A DNA stretch of 46,039 nt. It comes from Deltaproteobacteria bacterium. GTDB lineage: Bacteria > UBA10199 > DSSB01. The notes under the pieces were generated by a model that had not been told where the DNA came from, searched no databases, and was given only the letters and a program-made list of their open reading frames with translations. Positions 42,150-46,039 of this stretch are shown in pieces (position 1 is the first letter of the stretch; each line of letters starts with the position of its first letter). The stretch spans positions 1 through 46,039 of the forward strand of contig JACKPJ010000008.1 of assembly GCA_024233625.1 (NCBI GenBank), written 5' to 3'. The position numbers were made by a program, and so were the translations under genes.

Positions 42150-42566
42150 ATGTTTGGAGAAAAAAATTTAAAATTGGTCGATGAAGAACCCCAAACTTTA
42201 CTCGACAAAGATGCCGAATTTGAAGGAAAACTCACCTTTGAAGGGAGCGTTCAAATCAACGGAAAGTTTCAGGGAGAAATCTTCTCTTCGGGCGTACTGA
42301 TCATAGGAGAAGGGGCTGAGGTGGACGCCAGGGTCGAAATTGATACCATCATCATTCAAGGAAAATTTACGGGAAAAATCAAAGCCAAGCGCCGTATCGA
42401 AATGCATCCGCCGGCACTGGTTAAAGGTGATATTTCTTCTCCCGGCTTAGTCATCGGTGAAGGCGCCATATTTGAAGGAAATTGCAGCATGGGCAAACCC
42501 AGTGAAGGCCTAGTTTTTGAGTTAGCTCAAAATGAACGCTCACAAAGTGCATCCAGTCCTGAATAA
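42150..42566 (+). CDS. Bactofilin
   Basis: A 138-residue cytoskeletal protein of the bactofilin (DUF583) family. Its core (about 18-115) is a short right-handed beta-helix with regular hydrophobic repeats (FEGKLTFEGSVQINGKFQGE, IIIQGKFTGKIKAKRRIEMH) that polymerises into filaments without nucleotide. The N-terminal tail LKLVDEEPQTLLDKD and a short Ser/Glu tail flank it. Its place directly after parAB resembles the bacNOP-parAB-padC locus of Myxococcus, where bactofilin filaments position ParA and ParB-parS; the same job is a reasonable inference. AGGAGG precedes its ATG. Confidence 0.92.
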   Translation: MFGEKNLKLVDEEPQTLLDKDAEFEGKLTFEGSVQINGKFQGEIFSSGVLIIGEGAEVDARVEIDTIIIQGKFTGKIKAKRRIEMHPPALVKGDISSPGLVIGEGAIFEGNCSMGKPSEGLVFELAQNERSQSASSPE

Positions 42567-42729
42567 ATATCTTAAACTTAGAGAGAGTTGACTTCGCAAG
42601 AAAAAAATGTTCTGAGTACCCGCTATGCCTGAAAAAAACTCATCTCAATTGAGCTCAGACAAAGTGATTGGTAAAGATATTAATACGGATAGTCATAACG
42701 CGGATCTTCTGTCCGAGGAGGAAAGTGAA

Positions 42730-43170
42730 ATGTTTCGTTCTTCACGTCGAAAATTTTTCATGGGTTTTATTGTACCCTTCACCATGGCGGTGAGTACTTG
42801 CAGCAATTCCTCCAACTCGGCTGCCGATCAAGTCGCTGAGCAATACATGCGTGCTTATTATATTCAATACGATGTTAAAAAAGCTCTTCCTTTAACGGAA
42901 GGGCTTGCCAAAGATAAGCTCGAAGATCAGTCTAAACTTCTTGATGAAGCTCCGAGTGATGCGCCATTGCAAAGGCCTCAAGCTCATTTTACACTCAAAT
43001 CAAAGGAAGAGGGCGGCCCTCAAGAAGTTTCCTACACGTATATTGTCGAAGTCGAAAAACAAGACATTCCTCCACGAAGGATTTTTTTGCAACTAAGGGA
43101 AGATGGCTCTCAAAACTGGAAAGTCTCCCAAGTGGTTGAGTTTGAACCAGGACAGAGTGGGAACCCTTAA
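42730..43170 (+). CDS. Tat-type exported protein, possible lipoprotein
   Basis: A 146-residue protein whose N-terminus SSRRKFFMGFIVPFTMAVSTCSNSS has a twin-arginine motif (SRRKFF) and a Cys after VST, resembling a Tat lipoprotein leader. The mature part has an N-terminal helix (AADQVAEQYMRAYYIQYDVKKA, shown as AEQYMRAYY) followed by a beta-rich NTF2-like segment (EVSYTYIVEVEKQDIPP, IFLQLREDGSQNWKVSQVVE). No function is known. ATG 42730 was chosen because a perfect AGGAGG lies 8 bases upstream and it places the Arg pair at the start; the frame is open to 42625. It is the last gene of the par-bactofilin series. Confidence 0.65.
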   Translation: MFRSSRRKFFMGFIVPFTMAVSTCSNSSNSAADQVAEQYMRAYYIQYDVKKALPLTEGLAKDKLEDQSKLLDEAPSDAPLQRPQAHFTLKSKEEGGPQEVSYTYIVEVEKQDIPPRRIFLQLREDGSQNWKVSQVVEFEPGQSGNP

Positions 43171-43214
43171 TTAAAAAGCATCAGAATATTATATTTACGT
43201 TAAACTTTATATAG

Positions 43215-44303
43215 TTATAGAGAAGTAGCCTGTATCTTTCCTTGCTTTAATTGAAAGCTCTTCAAATCGGAAAAATCCATCTTTAAAGAATGCGTCGTTG
43301 TTAAAAAAGTCTGAGCACCGAGTTGTTTTAAAGTCTGTAATAAATTTTTTAGATGGTTGGCATCCAGTTCACTTCCAATATCATCCAACAAAAAAACAGG
43401 CGCTAATTGATTATGACTTTGAAAGAAATCCGCTTGGGCTAGCTTTAGTGCGATGACTACCATGCGCTGCTGGCCTTGCGAGGCCACTTCACGCAAGACT
43501 TTTCCCGAAAAAAATGCCTGAACTCCATCCAAATGAGGGCCAATCACGGTGCGGCGATAACGTTTTTCCTGAAAAGCAGTCGCTTTGAGCTCGGCTTTTA
43601 AACTTTCGGCATCCCAATCTCGTTCATAATCCAACTTTCCTTGCCAAGCAGCCGAAAAATTTGCCGAAAAATCACTTAACTCACTCAGCCGCTTTCTCCA
43701 ATCAAGCAAGAGCGTCTGTAAAAAGTCACGCCTCATCCTTAAGATCTCGGCAGAAAGTTCGGCCCATTGCTGGTCAAAGGGAGCCAAAAGCCTTTCGGGA
43801 GCAAGTTCCTCTAAAAGCAAATTACGTTGCCGCAAAGTGCGTTGATAACGTCCCAAAAGTTTAGCGTATTGGGGAAATTGAAAGCTCATCGCTTGATCAA
43901 AATAGCGTCTTTTGACTGAGGGTGTACTGCGAAAGAGTAGGGTAGAATCCGGCGTAAAGACTAAAACTCTGAGCAAAGCATGAATTTTTTGCCAGGAACG
44001 AATTTTTTTTCCTAATAAAGAGAGCTCTTTTACGTCTTGACTGAGACTGAGTTTTAATTCGCTTTCTAAGCCATGATGTAAAAACTGCATTTCGAGATGT
44101 AGCTGGGCGCTATTTTCTCGAATCAAGGAGGTTAAATCTTGAGTACGAAAAGATTTACCGGTCGCTGCAAAGTAAATCGCCTCAACAAGATTGGTTTTTC
44201 CTTGAGCATTGTCTCCGATAACAAGATTAAGCAAGGGGGAAAACTCCAGCTGAGTATTTTGGAGGTTTCTAAAGTTTTGGACTTCTAGTTGATGAATGGA
44301 CAA
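43215..44303 (-). CDS. recF: DNA replication and repair protein RecF
   Basis: A 362-residue SMC-like ATPase that helps RecO/RecR load RecA at gaps. The Walker A motif is GDNAQGKTNLVEA, the signature motif is VASQGQQRMVVIALKLAQA and Walker B is VFLLDDIGSELD; the central arms show the typical RecF pattern (PSVKRRYFDQAMS, RYRRTVIGPHLDG). recF commonly lies near dnaA-dnaN, which are not in this window. It points away from the nitroreductase gene. Confidence 0.94.
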   Translation of the reverse strand: MSIHQLEVQNFRNLQNTQLEFSPLLNLVIGDNAQGKTNLVEAIYFAATGKSFRTQDLTSLIRENSAQLHLEMQFLHHGLESELKLSLSQDVKELSLLGKKIRSWQKIHALLRVLVFTPDSTLLFRSTPSVKRRYFDQAMSFQFPQYAKLLGRYQRTLRQRNLLLEELAPERLLAPFDQQWAELSAEILRMRRDFLQTLLLDWRKRLSELSDFSANFSAAWQGKLDYERDWDAESLKAELKATAFQEKRYRRTVIGPHLDGVQAFFSGKVLREVASQGQQRMVVIALKLAQADFFQSHNQLAPVFLLDDIGSELDANHLKNLLQTLKQLGAQTFLTTTHSLKMDFSDLKSFQLKQGKIQATSL

Positions 44304-44364
44304 TTTCCTAACAGCTCCTACAGTTTAGACTTGAAGTTTCTGTTTCTTACCCTAATATCTCAGC

Positions 44365-44928
44365 ATGAGAAATAGCCAATACAAAAAACTTAATGACATT
44401 TTTATTCAACGCTGGTCACCACGAGCTTTTTCCTCCAAGCAGGTTTCAGATGAAGACCTCCTGACCTGTTTTGAAGCCGCCCGCTGGGCTCCTTCTTGCT
44501 TCAATGAGCAGCCCCACATCTTTGTTTATGCCAAGCAAGAGGAAAAACTTAAAAAATTTCAAGATATTTTAAACGAAAGTAATCGTATTTGGGCCCAAAG
44601 CGCCCCTGTTTTGGTCGTCGTCTTTGCAAAAAAACACTTCGAAAGAAATGAAAAGTTTAATCGCTGGGCTGAGTTTGATTCTGGTTCGGCCTTTATGTCA
44701 TTTGTCTTGCAAGCTCACATGTTAGGCCTCGTCTGCCATGGCATGGGCGGTTTTGACGAAGAAAAATCTTATGAAGTCTGTCAAGTCGATCCCAAAAAAT
44801 ATCAGGCCATGTGCGTTTTTGCTGTTGGCTATCAAGGAGAAAAAGAGCAGCTTCCTCCCCAATTACAAGAAAAGGAGAGTCCTAATGGACGTCAAGAGCT
44901 TGCAAAAATTGTTTCTGAAAATACTTAG
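44365..44928 (+). CDS. Nitroreductase-family protein
   Basis: A 187-residue FMN-dependent nitroreductase-like protein. RWSPRAFSSKQVSDEDLLTCFEAARWAPSC includes the FMN-phosphate-binding Arg pair (cited here in part as RWSPRAF and ARWAPSC), with the NEQPHIFVY strand and the flavin-contacting C-terminal part VCHGMGGFD. It is likely to reduce quinones or nitro compounds with NAD(P)H; its natural substrate is unknown. It is 61 bp from recF on the opposite strand. Confidence 0.87.
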   Translation: MRNSQYKKLNDIFIQRWSPRAFSSKQVSDEDLLTCFEAARWAPSCFNEQPHIFVYAKQEEKLKKFQDILNESNRIWAQSAPVLVVVFAKKHFERNEKFNRWAEFDSGSAFMSFVLQAHMLGLVCHGMGGFDEEKSYEVCQVDPKKYQAMCVFAVGYQGEKEQLPPQLQEKESPNGRQELAKIVSENT

Positions 44929-44992
44929 TAAAAAATCATTCTTTTAAGAATCTTTAAATTAAAAATGATTTAAAGCAAAACGGGTAAAAAAA

Positions 44993-45427
44993 ATGAAAGT
45001 TACAGAAATTATTTCGGCTCAGACCGCCAAAAAACTTCAACGGCCGCTTTTTATTTCGGAAGTTCCGGCAGGCTTCCCTTCGCCAGCTGAAGATTATATC
45101 GATAAAAGACTCGATCTCAACGAACACTTGATTCGTCACCCCGCAGCAACCTATTTTGTACGAGCTAGCGGAGATTCGATGAAAAATGCCGGTATTCACA
45201 GCGGAGACCTCCTCATCGTCGACCGTTCTTTGGAAGCACAACATAAAAACGTCGTCATTGCAGCATATCGCGGAGAACTCACCGTCAAACGCTTTCATAA
45301 ACTTAACGACAAAATTTATCTGATGCCTGAAAATCCAAACTATGCACCGATCGAAATCTCCCCCGAGGAAGATTTTGAAATTTGGGGAGTGGTTACTTAT
45401 GTCATCCATTGCCTTAGTCGACTGTAA
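44993..45427 (+). CDS. umuD: DNA polymerase V subunit UmuD
   Basis: A 144-residue S24 self-cleaving protein. The cleavage site is the AG in VPAGFPSPAEDY (cut between Ala and Gly), the catalytic Ser is in RASGDSMKNAGI and the catalytic Lys is in LTVKRFHK. After RecA-stimulated cleavage, UmuD' joins UmuC to form the translesion polymerase. It overlaps umuC by 29 bp. No LexA box with a known consensus was recognised in the 64 bp upstream. Confidence 0.93.
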   Translation: MKVTEIISAQTAKKLQRPLFISEVPAGFPSPAEDYIDKRLDLNEHLIRHPAATYFVRASGDSMKNAGIHSGDLLIVDRSLEAQHKNVVIAAYRGELTVKRFHKLNDKIYLMPENPNYAPIEISPEEDFEIWGVVTYVIHCLSRL

Positions 45428-46039
45428 TAATTTTTATGCCTCTTGCGAGAGGGTCTTTCGTCCCGATCTCAAAGGTCGTCCCATCGTCGTTTTGTCAAAT
45501 AACGATGGTTGTGTCATTGCGCGCTCTAACGAAGCGAAAGCTTTAGGTATTTCCATGGGAGTGCCTTTTTTTCAGGTGAAAAAACTTGTCGAAAAACACC
45601 GTGTTCAAGTCTTTTCTTCTAACTATAGTTTATACGGCGACATGTCCCACCGAGTGATGCAATGTCTTGCGGAGTTTGCTCCTAAGATTGAATTTTACTC
45701 GATTGACGAAGCCTTTATTGATTTAAATGGAATCCCCCAGGATCAAATTATCTCTCACCTAAAAGGTTTAAGAAAAAAAGTATATCAATGGACGGGTATT
45801 CCCGTTTCCATTGGGGTCGCTCCGACCAAAGCACTCAGCAAGGTAGCAAATTATTTTTGTAAACAGGAGAGGAGAGGGGTCTACGATCTTTTTGAATCCG
45901 CAAAAATTGAGCAGGTTCTGCAAAAGCTTCCTGCTAGTGAGCTTTGGGGAGTCGGGCGGCGCTATGCTCAGATGCTCTCCAGCTATGGCATCCAAAACGC
46001 AGCACAGTTTTGTAAGCTCCCTCAACATTGGGTGCGTAA
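45399..46039 (+). CDS. umuC: DNA polymerase V catalytic subunit UmuC (5' part)
   Basis: The first 213 codons of a Y-family polymerase, open at the window end. Palm and finger motifs are present: ALVDCNNFYASCERVFRPDL with the metal-binding Asp, VVLSNNDGCVIARSNEAKALG, the catalytic FYSIDEAFIDL, and IGVAPTKALSKVANYF. ATG 45399 lies inside umuD, so the two are translationally coupled, as in E. coli umuDC. Confidence 0.95.
   Translation, partial: MSSIALVDCNNFYASCERVFRPDLKGRPIVVLSNNDGCVIARSNEAKALGISMGVPFFQVKKLVEKHRVQVFSSNYSLYGDMSHRVMQCLAEFAPKIEFYSIDEAFIDLNGIPQDQIISHLKGLRKKVYQWTGIPVSIGVAPTKALSKVANYFCKQERRGVYDLFESAKIEQVLQKLPASELWGVGRRYAQMLSSYGIQNAAQFCKLPQHWVR

Noticed and set aside
44933..44971. AAATCATT/AATGATTT inverted repeat upstream of umuD, considered as LexA box or terminator
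   Set aside because: Arms are short and AT-rich with a 23-base loop, and it does not match a known LexA consensus.

Overview
The window looks like chromosome from an AT-rich, Gram-negative bacterium with delta-proteobacterial affinities (Myxococcota/Bdellovibrionota or a related candidate lineage). This rests on a parA-parB-bactofilin cluster, a cysteine-rich 'CGDG..C.DGN..DGDGC' repeat protein with a GGC/membrane/Lys C-terminal tail as in myxobacterial surface proteins, and the bacterial alpha-2-macroglobulin/PBP1C pair. The placement is an inference; there is no rRNA gene in the window to test it.

Layout. 1-9600, mostly minus strand: stress and housekeeping genes (Fe superoxide dismutase, ferritin-like protein, YhaM-type OB/HD nuclease, TrmJ on the plus strand, a DUF4143 ATPase, a Cu+ P-type ATPase, and an overlapping pair of PRPP synthase and type-2 thymidine/AMP phosphorylase). 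9715-10722: a D-2-hydroxyacid dehydrogenase. 10761-17445: a toxin-immunity island. A complete colicin-D-type tRNase toxin and its immunity gene lie on the plus strand; after a PEGA-domain gene, a minus-strand array runs from one full-length polymorphic toxin through five immunity-type genes, with four promoter-proximal-less toxin C-terminal remnants between them. At least two remnants are frameshifted. Both full-length toxins carry the same 37-bp inverted-repeat element about 105-127 bp upstream.

17473-22610: secreted or surface proteins on the minus strand (parallel beta-helix protein, LamG-type lipoprotein, PsiF-repeat protein) with terminators. 22661-33436: an envelope block on the plus strand, made of an OmpR-type response regulator and histidine kinase, then a 2012-residue alpha-2-macroglobulin and penicillin-binding protein 1C. 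Runs of short direct repeats with an 11-bp period precede both the regulator and the macroglobulin gene, so the two-component system may control the block.

33448-37424: a secreted hypothetical, a glutamine-amidotransferase-like protein that lacks its nucleophilic Cys, a class II aldolase, and an HExxH putative peptidase. 37588-43170: TonB-like protein, RsmG, ParA, ParB, bactofilin and a Tat-type lipoprotein. Two perfect 16-bp parS sites lie inside rsmG, and a long inverted repeat fills the rsmG-parA gap; with recF close by, this is probably an origin-proximal segregation locus. 43215-46039: recF, nitroreductase, umuD and the 5' part of umuC, which runs off the window.
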